Assembly: GCF_001715195.1 (NCBI RefSeq)
Contig: NZ_MDWE01000030.1
Coordinates: 1 to 58,878 of the forward strand
Direction of reading: 5' to 3'
Length of the DNA: 58,878 nt
From: Rhodohalobacter halophilus
GTDB taxonomy: Bacteria; Bacteroidota; Rhodothermia; Balneolales; Balneolaceae
Part shown: piece after piece, positions 42,465-52,393 of the stretch
Numbering within the stretch: position 1 is the first letter of the stretch
Layout: the number at the start of each line of letters is the position of its first letter
The notes under the pieces: generated by a model
Seen by the model: only the letters and a program-made list of their open reading frames with translations
What the model was told of the DNA's origin: nothing
Database searches by the model: none
Program-made: the position numbers and the translations under genes

Positions 42465-44555
42465 TTGTTTACCAGGGTGATTGAACAGCTTCAAATAAAA
42501 ATGACATTATTACTCCTCTTGCTGGTCTGTCCGTTCATGACGAAGGCACAGGAGAGCTTTTTTCAATTTGAAGAGGAGTCTGTAGAGCTGATATCGGCCG
42601 AAAATATGTCGGACCGAGAACGAATTCTATATATCAGCGATCGCTGGAAATTTTCTCCGGGAGATGACACACGCTGGGCCGAACCCGATTTTGATGACAC
42701 TGCCTGGGAATCAATCAGTACAAACCTGACAACCTCTGATCTCTCTTTTGTGGAATGGGAGGGAATTGGCTGGTTCAGAAAACAGCTTCAGGTCAGCAGT
42801 GAACTGGTCGGAAAACCTCTTGCGCTGGTGGTAGATCGGCATTTGGGAGCATCTGAGGTCTATCTGAATGGGAAGAAAGTGTATGAACTCGGCCGCTTTT
42901 CAACCAACCCCGAAAGGGTGGAGGCATATAGTGGAAATGAGCTGCCGGTGGTGGTTTTTCCAAATGAGGAGATTCAGACCTTGGCCGTCCGTTTTATCAA
43001 CCCAAATAATATTGAATCGGAGCGGATGTTCGGCTACAACGGGTTTCGTTTTCTGCTGGCCGACTGGAAAGCACACCAGACAAATGTACTCTCATTCATT
43101 TCGGAATGGACCGGCACAAGTATGTTTTTTGCCGGAGTGTTGCTCACCTTTGCTCTTATTCACTTTCTTCTGTTTCTATTCTATCCGGCTGAAAAAAGGA
43201 ATTTATACTTTTCACTTTTCGCAGGGGGACTTCTTTTCATTACCTATTTTCTCTACCGGCTTGAGCTGGTTCATTATACGTTTGAATCGATCTTTTTTCT
43301 GAAATTTGCGCTCTTCTTTGAGATCATTGTTTTGGTTTTTGCCGTTAAACTGATGCATGCGATCGACCAAAATCAGAAATCACTCTATTCCAATTCAATT
43401 CTGGTAGTGGGTATCGCCTCGGCAGCGTATGTCTATTTTCAACCTGCTTCATCCGTTTGGTTTCGAGAAATAATGATACTGCTTCTGGTCATTGAGTTGA
43501 TTCGAACACTTCTGGTCATGTTCAGAAAACGGCGTGAGGGGGCATGGATTATCGGTGCGGGGATGATGTTTTTTGTGCTCGGACTGATTGTCAGTATTCT
43601 CATCAACTTTCAACTGATGAGCGGTAATGTAAAAATGGTGAACCTGGCCGGGTCAGGTCTGCTTATTCTATCGATGTCCATATTTCTCTCTAGGGAGTTC
43701 GCTGCAACTCAAAACAGTTTAAAACAGAAACTGTCAGAAGTGCAGGAGCTGTCGAAACGTGCCCTGGAGCAAGAGCGGATCAGCAAAGAGCGTGAGATTG
43801 AAAAACGGCTTCTAAAAGCAGAAAATGAGCGGAAATCTGCGGAACTTGAGGAGGCCCGTGCGCTGCAGCTCTCCATGCTCCCCCAAAAAATGCCGTTGCT
43901 ACTCGGCTACGATCTGGCTGTTTATATGGATACGGCAACAGAAGTTGGAGGTGATTACTACGACTACAGTGTAGAGCAGGATGGGGCACTTGTGCTGGCC
44001 GTGGGAGATGCTACCGGACACGGTTTAAAGGCGGGAATTATGGTTGCTGCTGCCAAGAGCTACTTCCACACGCTGGTACATGAAGTGGATTTGATCACCA
44101 TGCTCTCAAGGATTTCCTCCGGTTTGAAGAACCTCAATATGCGGCTGATGTATATGGGTTTTATTTTAATGAAGTGTAAAAACCGAAAGATTGAGCTTAC
44201 TATTGCCGGCATGCCACCGGTTCTTCACTATTCCAAAAAGAAAAACCGTGTGGAACGGATTGTGCTGAAGGGGCTTCCTCTGGGCGGATCTGCCAACTAT
44301 CCATATAAGAAAAAGTCGCTGGAGCTTGAAGAAGGCGATATTTTACTATTAATGAGCGATGGTTTGATTGAACTGTTCAATCCCGACAGAGAGATTTTAG
44401 GAATGAAACGGGTTGAAGAGATTTTGCAAAACTCCGCCGATTATAGCTCTTCCGACATTATCCAGCAGCTTAATCAACTGGCTGAGACCTGGTCGGCAGG
44501 TCTCGACGCGCATGATGACATCACGCTGATGGTTCTTAAAATTCCGGAAAACTGA
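42465..44555 (+). CDS. 7TM-type sensor with C-terminal SpoIIE (PP2C) phosphatase domain
   Basis: Up to 696 residues. N-terminal signal, then a jelly-roll galactose-binding-like domain (about 55-190, DDTAWE, WFRKQL, GASEVYLNGKKV) exposed to the periplasm. About seven membrane helices follow (200-415), then a coiled coil (about 420-470) and a SpoIIE/RsbU phosphatase domain (about 475-694). The metal-binding motifs are EVGGDYYDY, GDATGHGLKAG, MSDGLIELFN and HDDITLMV. Such proteins sense an envelope signal and dephosphorylate anti-anti-sigma factors. The start is unsure: TTG at 42465, GTG at 42477 or ATG at 42501. No STAS or anti-sigma kinase gene lies in the window, so the partner is elsewhere. 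Confidence 0.88.
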   Translation: MFTRVIEQLQIKMTLLLLLLVCPFMTKAQESFFQFEEESVELISAENMSDRERILYISDRWKFSPGDDTRWAEPDFDDTAWESISTNLTTSDLSFVEWEGIGWFRKQLQVSSELVGKPLALVVDRHLGASEVYLNGKKVYELGRFSTNPERVEAYSGNELPVVVFPNEEIQTLAVRFINPNNIESERMFGYNGFRFLLADWKAHQTNVLSFISEWTGTSMFFAGVLLTFALIHFLLFLFYPAEKRNLYFSLFAGGLLFITYFLYRLELVHYTFESIFFLKFALFFEIIVLVFAVKLMHAIDQNQKSLYSNSILVVGIASAAYVYFQPASSVWFREIMILLLVIELIRTLLVMFRKRREGAWIIGAGMMFFVLGLIVSILINFQLMSGNVKMVNLAGSGLLILSMSIFLSREFAATQNSLKQKLSEVQELSKRALEQERISKEREIEKRLLKAENERKSAELEEARALQLSMLPQKMPLLLGYDLAVYMDTATEVGGDYYDYSVEQDGALVLAVGDATGHGLKAGIMVAAAKSYFHTLVHEVDLITMLSRISSGLKNLNMRLMYMGFILMKCKNRKIELTIAGMPPVLHYSKKKNRVERIVLKGLPLGGSANYPYKKKSLELEEGDILLLMSDGLIELFNPDREILGMKRVEEILQNSADYSSSDIIQQLNQLAETWSAGLDAHDDITLMVLKIPEN

Positions 44556-44587
44556 AACTTTCACGAAAGTTAATCGTAGTTGCTGAT

Positions 44588-45973
44588 ATGAAAAACATAA
44601 TGCTTCTCATATTGTCCCTTTTCATTCTCTTTCCCGCAATAGGATTTGCACAACAATCGGACGACGATCCATTCAAGCGTGATCCGATTTTTAATAAATC
44701 ACTTGAAGAGCTGTTTGGTACTCAACGTACAGTTGAACTGGAGGGAGAGGAGAGAGATTCATTACGTGATGCAGATCGTGCCGTGAGGCGATTGTCTTAC
44801 TCAGGATTTGATTTGGGGGGCGATTTTGAAGCAGGACCATACTACAGCAACGAACTGTACAGCCAATATCCTAACCTGCCGATGATTCACTTTAACAGGG
44901 TGAATGGGCTTTTTCTGGGAATCCGGAAGGAGAGAATGCAATGGCACAGATACGGAAGTTTCTTGAACATTGAACAGATCAATCCACATGGATTTATCGG
45001 GTATGGCACAGCTTCAAAAGAGTGGGAATATGCCTTAGGTGTTGAGAAACTGATTGGTGAGAATAAACGGCTGATGATTGGCGGAGAGTTTCACAAAGCC
45101 ACTTCAACGGAAGATTATACCCGCAGCGGATTGATAGAAAACTCGTTAACATCGTTCTTCGCCTCCTACGATTTCCACGACTACTTCCAGATGGAGGGGT
45201 TGGGGCTATACGCGGCCTACCGCACAGATCGCTGGTTTGAAGCTGCATTCTCATACAATCGGGATACATTTCGCTCTGTTGAGCGCAACACTACCTGGTC
45301 TCTTTTTGGAAAGTCGAGCCCCTATAGACTCAACCCGCCGATCGACGCCTTTGCCGATGAAATTGATCTGGACCGATATAGCTTCTCGTTTGCATTTAAC
45401 CCGAGAAACGTACTATTGGCAAACAAATTCACATTTGCGGCTAAAATTGGTGCGGAACTGGGCTATGATACATCTGAACCTAATGTGTATGATTACAACA
45501 AGTATTGGTCGGAGCTGAAAATGTTCTACAATTTTGAACCGGGATCAATTTTACGCTGGAGATTGAAAACGGGTGGGATAACCGGAAATACGCCCGATTT
45601 TAAACAGTTTTACCTGGGTGGAATCGGAACATTGAGAGGGTCACCCTATAAGTTTTTTGCAGGAAATCAGATGCTTCTCAGTAATCTTGAGGTACAGTTT
45701 GGCAGAGCACCGTCTCGATCAGATGTGTGGATGAGAGACTACAACATCCACATATTGCTGTTCCTGGATTCAGGCTGGGCAAGATCCATCCCCGGTATGC
45801 TTGACACATCAGAGGGACTCATGTCCGGTTTTACTGAGTTTAAGTTTTCAGACCTTCAACACGATGTAGGCTTCGGTTTGGGAACCGGGGCATTCAGAGC
45901 AGAAATCGCCTGGCCGCTCAAAGAGTTTGATGGTCAGCCTGCGTTCTGGATCCGTTTCAACCCAACCTTTTAA
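44588..45973 (+). CDS. Omp85-superfamily (BamA/TamA/patatin-like) outer-membrane barrel
   Basis: 461 residues with a Sec signal (cleavage near GFAQ, residue 22), a short N-terminal region of about 45 residues without POTRA repeats, and a C-terminal barrel. The Omp85 signature is FYLGGIGTLRGSPYKFFAGNQMLLSNLEVQFG (LRG of the lid loop), and the last residues WIRFNPTF end in Phe. Lack of POTRA domains makes a general BamA role unlikely. It follows the phosphatase gene by 32 bp. A 7-bp inverted repeat at the stop codon may end the transcript. Confidence 0.85.
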   Translation: MKNIMLLILSLFILFPAIGFAQQSDDDPFKRDPIFNKSLEELFGTQRTVELEGEERDSLRDADRAVRRLSYSGFDLGGDFEAGPYYSNELYSQYPNLPMIHFNRVNGLFLGIRKERMQWHRYGSFLNIEQINPHGFIGYGTASKEWEYALGVEKLIGENKRLMIGGEFHKATSTEDYTRSGLIENSLTSFFASYDFHDYFQMEGLGLYAAYRTDRWFEAAFSYNRDTFRSVERNTTWSLFGKSSPYRLNPPIDAFADEIDLDRYSFSFAFNPRNVLLANKFTFAAKIGAELGYDTSEPNVYDYNKYWSELKMFYNFEPGSILRWRLKTGGITGNTPDFKQFYLGGIGTLRGSPYKFFAGNQMLLSNLEVQFGRAPSRSDVWMRDYNIHILLFLDSGWARSIPGMLDTSEGLMSGFTEFKFSDLQHDVGFGLGTGAFRAEIAWPLKEFDGQPAFWIRFNPTF

Positions 45974-45980
45974 AGGTTTT
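45964..45980 (+). terminator. Possible terminator overlapping the Omp85 stop codon
   Basis: AACCTTT (45964-45970) and AAAGGTT (45972-45978) form a perfect 7-bp inverted repeat with one central base, followed by TT. The stem and T tract are short, so the call is weak. Confidence 0.35.
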
Positions 45981-46061
45981 ATAAGTGTATTCGCTGTGAC
46001 GGTGAGCAAGCCCAATTCCCAAAGGTTCATTCAATAACTCCATTCTTTACCGAATAAACTG

Positions 46062-46069
46062 TATATTTG
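46062..46069 (+). promoter_or_regulatory. Bacteroidota-type -7 promoter element before mltG
   Basis: TATATTTG matches the Bacteroidota -7 consensus TAnnTTTG exactly and lies 40 bases before the mltG start. A good -33 TTTG partner is not seen at the usual distance. Confidence 0.4.
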
Positions 46070-46108
46070 TCTCGTTTTAAAAAAGCGAATACTCACAACT
46101 GTTGTTGA

Positions 46109-47176
46109 ATGAACCCCTTTTCGAAAAAAGAACTTTTTACGCTCACACTTCTTTTTCTGATCGTAATGATACTTACGGCCGGCTCGAGAAACTACAGGCT
46201 CTACAGTACAACCGCGATCCAATCAGGTCAGCCTGTTCAAATTTTTCTGCACGACAGAACCGGTCTGGATGAAATTGTTGAAATAATGGATGGCCTGGAT
46301 GTAGATGTTGATCTTGATGAATTACGCTGGGCAGGCAGGGTTTTAGGGTGGAGAAACTTTAGAACCGGTCTTTATGAACTAAATGGTCAATATTCTTATG
46401 AAGAGTTTCTTTCAAAAATGGCGAGAGGAATACAGGATCCCGCAAAGGTGACGGTACTTTCTGGTAGTGATACGGGGCGTTTTGCACTCCGGATGAGTGC
46501 CCAGCTTAAAGCCGACAGCGATGCTTTTCTTGAGGTATTGACCGACAGCTCCGATTTGGCTCTGGAACTTGGTTTGAGCGGTGAAGAGCTCCTATCCAGG
46601 ATGCTGCCGAATACGTATGAAATTTACTGGACCTCGACTCCCGAGCGTGCTGTTCGAAGAATTTACAATGAGTTCACCCGGATTGTTGAAGGTAGATATC
46701 AAAGAGACATTGAGCAGAACAGCTACTCCTTGGATGAAATTATAACTCTGGCTTCGATTGTAGAAATGGAGGCTAAAGTGGCAGATGAGAAACCGAGAAT
46801 TGCCGGTCTCTATTTAAATCGATTAAACCGAAATATGCTCCTTCAGGCAGACCCAACGGTTATCTATGCGATTGGGGAGAGAAGAAGACTTCTGTTTGAG
46901 GACTATCGCGTGGATCATCCCTACAATACCTATATACATGCAGGCCTCCCGCCCGGACCTATTACCAATCCGGATGAGGCATCTATTCGTGCCGTACTGA
47001 ATCCGGAAGAGCACGATTATCTGTTTATGGTTGCGGCACCTGACGGTTCCCATAGGTTTACACGTACATTTGAAGAGCATCGACAGGCCAGTGAAGAGTG
47101 GCGAAGATGGATCCGGGAGCAGTATCGCCTACGGGATGAAAGAGAGCGAATGGAAGCAGAAAGCAGCCAAAACTGA
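46109..47176 (+). CDS. mltG: Endolytic murein transglycosylase MltG
   Basis: A 355-residue inner-membrane-anchored enzyme that cuts nascent glycan strands and so sets their length. A membrane anchor (about residues 9-25) is followed by a LysM-like region and the YceG catalytic domain: LASIVEMEA with catalytic Glu219, LYLNRL, MLLQADPTVIYAIG, YNTYIHAGLPPGPITNP and FVAAPDGSH-like FMVAAPDGSHRFTRTFEEH. Length and motifs match the family. Usual neighbours (ruvX, tmk) are absent here. It converges on the LpoA-like gene. Confidence 0.96.
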   Translation: MNPFSKKELFTLTLLFLIVMILTAGSRNYRLYSTTAIQSGQPVQIFLHDRTGLDEIVEIMDGLDVDVDLDELRWAGRVLGWRNFRTGLYELNGQYSYEEFLSKMARGIQDPAKVTVLSGSDTGRFALRMSAQLKADSDAFLEVLTDSSDLALELGLSGEELLSRMLPNTYEIYWTSTPERAVRRIYNEFTRIVEGRYQRDIEQNSYSLDEIITLASIVEMEAKVADEKPRIAGLYLNRLNRNMLLQADPTVIYAIGERRRLLFEDYRVDHPYNTYIHAGLPPGPITNPDEASIRAVLNPEEHDYLFMVAAPDGSHRFTRTFEEHRQASEEWRRWIREQYRLRDERERMEAESSQN

Positions 47177-47273
47177 TCGGGCTGCCTGATTGAGATACAG
47201 AGATCCTTTCCTTTTGAATTTTATCTAATCTTAGCGGTCAAAGTCACACAAGAATTACCAATTTGTTGAAACC

Positions 47274-48995
47274 CTATCTTGATTGGCTAAGTCTCTCTTC
47301 TGCCGCCGGAGTAAGCGGATGGATTCCAAGCAGCTGATTGATTCGTTTTCCGTCAAACAAGATTCTCATACCCAGACCGTCAAATGTATCCTTATTACGC
47401 ATCACCCGTGTAAGGTAGCTTGGGTTACCGGCTGTTTCTAGGCTTTCAAACAGGAATGTTGCCGTATCGTATCCCACTCTTGCAAAGTGATCGGGTTCTG
47501 TATTAAACCGGGTTTCAAAATCCTCTTCAAAATAGGCAAATTTGGATGAGTCAGCGGATACATCAGACGACTGTGTTCGATAAATTTCGTAGGTTCGCTG
47601 CTGATATGCAGAGAGGTTATCTGAACTCCACTCCTCTGATCCGAGTATAATCGGACGAGCTCTCATCGCTTCCAGGTCGTTCATGAAAAGATTGGTTAGC
47701 GTAGAAGCTGCCTGACCGGTAAAGGGAGCATAAATTGCCTGAGAAGGTGTATATCCAAGAGAGTCGGCCAAGGCCTTGTCTGGAGTGAAAACCTTGGTAT
47801 AATCGCTTAAATCGTACCCCTGTGAAGCAAAGTCGTCTTCAAAGTAGTAGGAGATGTGTGCTCCGAGTCTCTCGGCCTCCTTTCTGAAGGCAAGCGCGGA
47901 ATCTCTTCCAAATGCGTCTTTTTCAGTAATAACGGCAAGAGTGTCCAGTCCAAGTTCCTGTACGGCAAAACGCGCCATGTTAATTCCGTGAACGGCAAAC
48001 GTTGGATTGAGCTGGAAGGTGTAGTTGTAATCCAGGTTCAGTTCATCGGAGTTCGCCAAAGGTGCCAGCATCGGGATCTGGTACTCTTCTGATAGCTGAG
48101 CCATTCGCCGGGCGGGTTCTGAAAAGAGCGGACCGATTACGGCATCGGCTTTTTCGGCCCAAGCCAGTTCTGTAATGGCAGCTGCGGTAGAGTCCGTATT
48201 TTCGTGAGAGTCTTTGAAAATCAGTCTGACTTTTTTGTCGGAGTGGCTGCTGTTAAACTCATCTGCAGCGAGCATCATCCCGAAGTAAAGATTTCGTGGA
48301 ATGGTGAAGTCAGGATCGTTCTCCTCAAATGTAGGCAGTACAACACCCACATGGTACACGGTGCCTTCCGGTGCACTTGGATAGCTGAATGAACTCGATA
48401 GTTGATTCTGATTGTTTTGCAGAGCTTCACGCAGGTCATCGTGGTAGGTGGTATCTGCTTCCAGCCGGAACAGCTCTTTTTCAAGCGATTGATACAGAAC
48501 CGGATCGAGCTGGCGTCGTGAATTCAGAACAATATCAAGGCGAATGGCCGGTGATTCTGCTTTCTGAAGCGCTTCAAAACGCTCGCTGATATCGAGATAC
48601 CGGATGATTTGGCTGTAGAGTCGTCGGGCATCCACCTGAATACCGGTTCGGTTCTGGCTCTCAATCAGTCGGTAGAGCGTGTTCAGGCTCCCGCTGTAAT
48701 CTTTGGTTCGGAATTTCACAACTGCCCGGGAATACTGTGCTTCCTGAGCGATGGACCGGTTGGTACTCTGCTCGGCCCGTTCGAAAAAATGGGATGCTTT
48801 CGGGTAGCTTCCCAGTGCCAAGTAGCTCTTTCCCGTAAAAAGGATAGCTTCATCGCTATCTAACTCCTGAAAAATTACCAGTGCTTCCTCATACTGCTCA
48901 CTTTCATACAGTTCAACTCCTTCCTGAAAGGTCTGGGCAAACAGTACATTGCATTGAAATAAAAGTATGGGGAGAAGCAGAAGAATCTTTTTCAT
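47274..48995 (-). CDS. TPR plus periplasmic-binding-fold protein, LpoA-like architecture
   Basis: 573 residues with a Sec signal (cleavage near LFAQ, residue 21). Residues about 22-190 are TPR-like helices (for example GVELYESEQYEEALVIFQEL, SYLALGSYPKASHFFERAEQ). Residues about 212-570 are a type 1 periplasmic-binding (LivJ-like) domain: VGVVLPTF, ADAVIGPLFSEPARRMAQLSEEYQIPMLAP, LAVITEKDAFGRDSALAFRKEAERLGA. This is the domain order of E. coli LpoA, the outer-membrane activator of PBP1A, though it lacks a clean lipobox (the Cys15 context is LFQC). A substrate-binding or sensor role is also possible. It converges on mltG. Confidence 0.8.
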   Translation of the reverse strand: MKKILLLLPILLFQCNVLFAQTFQEGVELYESEQYEEALVIFQELDSDEAILFTGKSYLALGSYPKASHFFERAEQSTNRSIAQEAQYSRAVVKFRTKDYSGSLNTLYRLIESQNRTGIQVDARRLYSQIIRYLDISERFEALQKAESPAIRLDIVLNSRRQLDPVLYQSLEKELFRLEADTTYHDDLREALQNNQNQLSSSFSYPSAPEGTVYHVGVVLPTFEENDPDFTIPRNLYFGMMLAADEFNSSHSDKKVRLIFKDSHENTDSTAAAITELAWAEKADAVIGPLFSEPARRMAQLSEEYQIPMLAPLANSDELNLDYNYTFQLNPTFAVHGINMARFAVQELGLDTLAVITEKDAFGRDSALAFRKEAERLGAHISYYFEDDFASQGYDLSDYTKVFTPDKALADSLGYTPSQAIYAPFTGQAASTLTNLFMNDLEAMRARPIILGSEEWSSDNLSAYQQRTYEIYRTQSSDVSADSSKFAYFEEDFETRFNTEPDHFARVGYDTATFLFESLETAGNPSYLTRVMRNKDTFDGLGMRILFDGKRINQLLGIHPLTPAAEERLSQSR

Positions 48996-49062
48996 GACGA
49001 ATTTGATGACAGATGAACGTTAACCTATTCAATAAAGCGGAAATGGGCGTAAATGTTCCTTT

Positions 49063-50619
49063 TTATTCCCACTCAATCGTTGCCGGAGGCTTGGAGCTTA
49101 TATCATACACAACCCGGTTTACACCCCTGACTTCATTAATGATTCGGTTGCTGACTTCAGCTAAAAATTCGTAGGGAAGATGAGCCCAGTCGGCTGTCAT
49201 ACCATCCACGCTGGTAACGGCGCGCAAGGCTACGGTGTATTCGTACGTTCGCTCATCACCCATTACGCCTACAGACTGAACCGGAAGCAGAACGGCAAGA
49301 GCTTGCCACACGTCATCGTAGAGGTCATGATCGCGTAAGGATTGAATAAAAATATCATCCGCTTCCCTGAGCAGACTCAGCTTCTCGCGGTTAATCTCGC
49401 CTAGAACCCGTATTCCCATACCGGGGCCGGGAAAAGGGTGCCGTCCGATAAAGTTTTCAGGAATACCAAGCTCCCTGCCAACATTTCGAACTTCATCTTT
49501 GAAAAGCTCTCGAACCGGTTCAATCAGGTCCAGATTCATCTTTTCAGGGAGTCCGCCCACGTTGTGGTGCGATTTGATGGTTGCAGAAGGCCCTTTAAAT
49601 GAAACGCTTTCAATCACATCGGGATAGAGGGTACCCTGGGCTAGAAACTTATACTCTGTTTCGTTCTCAATTGCTTTATCAAAGACTTCAATAAAGGTGT
49701 TTCCGATGATTTTCCGTTTCTCTTCCGGGTCAGAAATCCCTTCAAGTTTATCGAGAAACAGATCGGAGGCGTCTATACCTTTAACCGGTAAATGCAGGTG
49801 CTCTTTATAGGTTTGAAGAACTTTTTGATACTCATCTTTTCTGAGAAGCCCGTTATCCACAAAAATGCAGAGCAGCTGATCGCCGATCGCCTTGTGTATC
49901 AAGGTGGCTACAACGGTTGAATCCACTCCACCTGAGAGCCCACAAATCACTTTGTTGTCACCTACCTGTTTGCGAATGGCCTCAATTTCCGTTTCTATAA
50001 ATGAGGCTGCAGTCCAGTCACCGCTGCATGCACAAATCTCCTTGACGAAATTTTCCAGAATTTTGGCACCGTCTTCGGTGTGAACCACCTCCGGGTGGAA
50101 CTGTACTCCGTAAATCGGTTTCTCTGCATGTTTAACCGCAGCAACGGGTGCATTTTGGGTGTGTGCAATGATCTCGTAAGGTGAGGGGAGGTTTCTGATG
50201 TGATCTCCATGACTCATCCAGACGGTAGACCCGTCATCAATGCCTTTAAATAGATCGGAGTGATCATTGATTAAGAGTTCGGCACGGCCAAATTCCCGCT
50301 TATCGGCTTTTTCCACACTGTCCGGAGAAATGGAATGAGCCAAAGATTGCAATCCGTAGCAGATTCCAAGTACCGGTACATTAAAGTCGAAGTAGTTGAG
50401 GTTCAGAACAGGAGCATCCTCATCATAAACACTTTTGGGTCCTCCCGAGAGGATGATTCCTTTGGGAGGATGGTTCTCAAAATCTTTTTTGGGGGCGTTA
50501 TAAGGATGAATTTCACAGTAAACGTTCTGTTCGCGCAGTCGTCGCGCAATCAGTTGGGTGTACTGAGATCCAAAATCGAGGATGAGAATCCACTCATCAT
50601 GATGAGTATGCATTATCAA
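49063..50619 (-). CDS. guaA: GMP synthase (glutamine-hydrolysing)
   Basis: A 518-residue enzyme that aminates XMP to GMP. The N-terminal class I glutaminase has the nucleophile Cys87 in GICYGLQSL and the HPEV His/Glu pair. The ATP pyrophosphatase domain has the P-loop GLSGGVDST. The C-terminal dimerisation domain holds HPFPGPG and the conserved ending PPATIEWE. The start is ambiguous by two codons (50619 or 50613). It is the last gene of the efp-accB-accC-gcvH-guaA series, 18 bases after gcvH. Confidence 0.97.
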   Translation of the reverse strand: MIMHTHHDEWILILDFGSQYTQLIARRLREQNVYCEIHPYNAPKKDFENHPPKGIILSGGPKSVYDEDAPVLNLNYFDFNVPVLGICYGLQSLAHSISPDSVEKADKREFGRAELLINDHSDLFKGIDDGSTVWMSHGDHIRNLPSPYEIIAHTQNAPVAAVKHAEKPIYGVQFHPEVVHTEDGAKILENFVKEICACSGDWTAASFIETEIEAIRKQVGDNKVICGLSGGVDSTVVATLIHKAIGDQLLCIFVDNGLLRKDEYQKVLQTYKEHLHLPVKGIDASDLFLDKLEGISDPEEKRKIIGNTFIEVFDKAIENETEYKFLAQGTLYPDVIESVSFKGPSATIKSHHNVGGLPEKMNLDLIEPVRELFKDEVRNVGRELGIPENFIGRHPFPGPGMGIRVLGEINREKLSLLREADDIFIQSLRDHDLYDDVWQALAVLLPVQSVGVMGDERTYEYTVALRAVTSVDGMTADWAHLPYEFLAEVSNRIINEVRGVNRVVYDISSKPPATIEWE

Positions 50620-50637
50620 ATAAGGTGTAGAAATTTA

Positions 50638-51018
50638 TTAGTCAATCAGTTCTTTGTAATCTTCGGCAGAGAGAAGGTCATCCAGCTCAGATGGATCACT
50701 TAATTTTATCTTAACCATCCAGCCGTCTCCATAAGGATCATTATTCACCATTTCCGGATCATCTTCAAGGTCTTCATTCACCTCTGTAATTTCTCCTGAA
50801 ACAGGGGAGAAGAGTTCAGAGACGGTTTTTACAGCTTCCACAGTACCGAGAACGTCATCCTGATCGAACTCAGATCCTTCTGGTTCCAGTTCAACAAAGA
50901 CAATATCTCCAAGTTCGCCTTGTGCAAAATCGGTAATTCCGATTGTTACAGTACCGTCTCCGTTATCTTTTACCCACTCATGTTCTTTTGTGTATTTAAG
51001 ATCGTCTGGGATGTTCAT
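50638..51018 (-). CDS. gcvH: Glycine cleavage system H protein
   Basis: 126 residues. A lipoyl-carrier beta-barrel with the modified lysine at Lys64 in EAVKTVSELFSPVSG. GcvH shuttles the aminomethyl group in glycine cleavage and, in some bacteria, serves as a relay for lipoate attachment to other enzymes. The gene shares one base with the accC stop (TAATG), so translation is coupled to the acetyl-CoA carboxylase genes. The other gcv genes are not in the window. Confidence 0.96.
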   Translation of the reverse strand: MNIPDDLKYTKEHEWVKDNGDGTVTIGITDFAQGELGDIVFVELEPEGSEFDQDDVLGTVEAVKTVSELFSPVSGEITEVNEDLEDDPEMVNNDPYGDGWMVKIKLSDPSELDDLLSAEDYKELID

Positions 51019-52382
51019 TAGTGTCCTGAATTATTTTGTTCCGGTTTGAATTTGAAGTGCTTCTCCAGGTATTGTGTATTAAAATTACCTGACTGGAAAT
51101 TAGGATCGTCCATTAGCTGAAGATGATACGGAATGGTTGTTTTAACACCTTCCACAACAAACTCCTGAAGTGCACGCTTCATACGCTTAATAGCTTCCAT
51201 CCGGGTGGGTGCGCTCACAATCAGTTTGGCAATCATCGAGTCGTAATGAGGTGGAATTTTATATCCCGCATAAGCATGAGTATCCACGCGTACGCTGTGA
51301 CCGCCCGGAATGTTGAAAGAGGTGATTTCTCCCGCTGTCGGCCGGAAATTGTGCTCCGGATCTTCCGCGTTTATTCGGCATTCGATAGCATGACCGCGCA
51401 TCTTCAGCGGTTTCATCTCAATTTTTTGTCCGGCTGCAACCTTAATTTGCTCCTCTACCAGGTCGCACCAGGTAATCTCTTCGGTAACGGGATGTTCCAC
51501 CTGAATTCGGGTGTTCATCTCCATAAAGTAAAAGTTGAGATCTTTGTCAACAATAAACTCAACCGTTCCAGCACCTTCGTAGTTGATCGCCTTTCCGGCA
51601 TTAACCGCAGCTTCGCCCATTTTTTCACGAACTTCCGGAGTCATCACAGGAGAGGGGGCCTCTTCCAGAATCTTCTGGTGGCGACGCTGAAGTGAACATT
51701 CACGTTCGCCGAGATGTCTCACATTGCCATGCTGATCGCCCAAAATTTGAATTTCAATATGGCGAGGGTTTTCAACAAACTTTTCGATATAGACGGCCGG
51801 GTTGCTGAAAGCGGATTCCGCTTCATTCCGGCAGGTTTTGAAAGCATTCTCAAAATTTTCCGCATCGTGCACAACACGCATTCCGCGTCCGCCACCGCCG
51901 GCGCTCGCTTTTATGATAACCGGAAAGCCGATGTCTGTGGCAATCTTTTTCCCTTCATCAACAGAAGTTACCACACCCTCTGAACCGGGAACCACCGGTA
52001 CATTATTGGCCATCATGGTTGCTTTAGCCGTGGCTTTATCTCCCATTTTGGCGATCATCTCGGGAGAAGGACCGATAAATTTCAGATCGTGTTCTTCACA
52101 AATCCTGCTGAATTCTGCATTTTCCGCAAGAAAACCGTAGCCGGGATGAATCGCTTCGGCATTGGTAATTTCTGCGGCTGCAAGAATACTTGGAATTTTC
52201 AGGTAGCTGTCGCGGCCGGCCGGCGGACCGATACATACGGCCTCATCGGCAAACTTTACGTGTAGGCTATTCTCATCCGCAGTGGAATAAATTGCAACGG
52301 TCTTGATATCCATCTCCTTACAGGTACGGATAATACGAAGTGCAATTTCGCCGCGGTTGGCAATTAAAACTTTATTAAACAT
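51018..52382 (-). CDS. accC: Biotin carboxylase subunit of acetyl-CoA carboxylase
   Basis: 454 residues. ATP-grasp enzyme that carboxylates biotin on AccB, the first step of fatty-acid synthesis. It shows the N-terminal [15 protein letters not shown], the glycine-rich ATP loop [12 protein letters not shown], the catalytic [14 protein letters not shown] and [13 protein letters not shown]. Length is normal for a stand-alone AccC. It starts 11 bases after the accB stop and overlaps gcvH by one base. Confidence 0.97.
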   Translation of the reverse strand: MFNKVLIANRGEIALRIIRTCKEMDIKTVAIYSTADENSLHVKFADEAVCIGPPAGRDSYLKIPSILAAAEITNAEAIHPGYGFLAENAEFSRICEEHDLKFIGPSPEMIAKMGDKATAKATMMANNVPVVPGSEGVVTSVDEGKKIATDIGFPVIIKASAGGGGRGMRVVHDAENFENAFKTCRNEAESAFSNPAVYIEKFVENPRHIEIQILGDQHGNVRHLGERECSLQRRHQKILEEAPSPVMTPEVREKMGEAAVNAGKAINYEGAGTVEFIVDKDLNFYFMEMNTRIQVEHPVTEEITWCDLVEEQIKVAAGQKIEMKPLKMRGHAIECRINAEDPEHNFRPTAGEITSFNIPGGHSVRVDTHAYAGYKIPPHYDSMIAKLIVSAPTRMEAIKRMKRALQEFVVEGVKTTIPYHLQLMDDPNFQSGNFNTQYLEKHFKFKPEQNNSGH

Positions 52383-52393
52383 AAACTGTTTTC

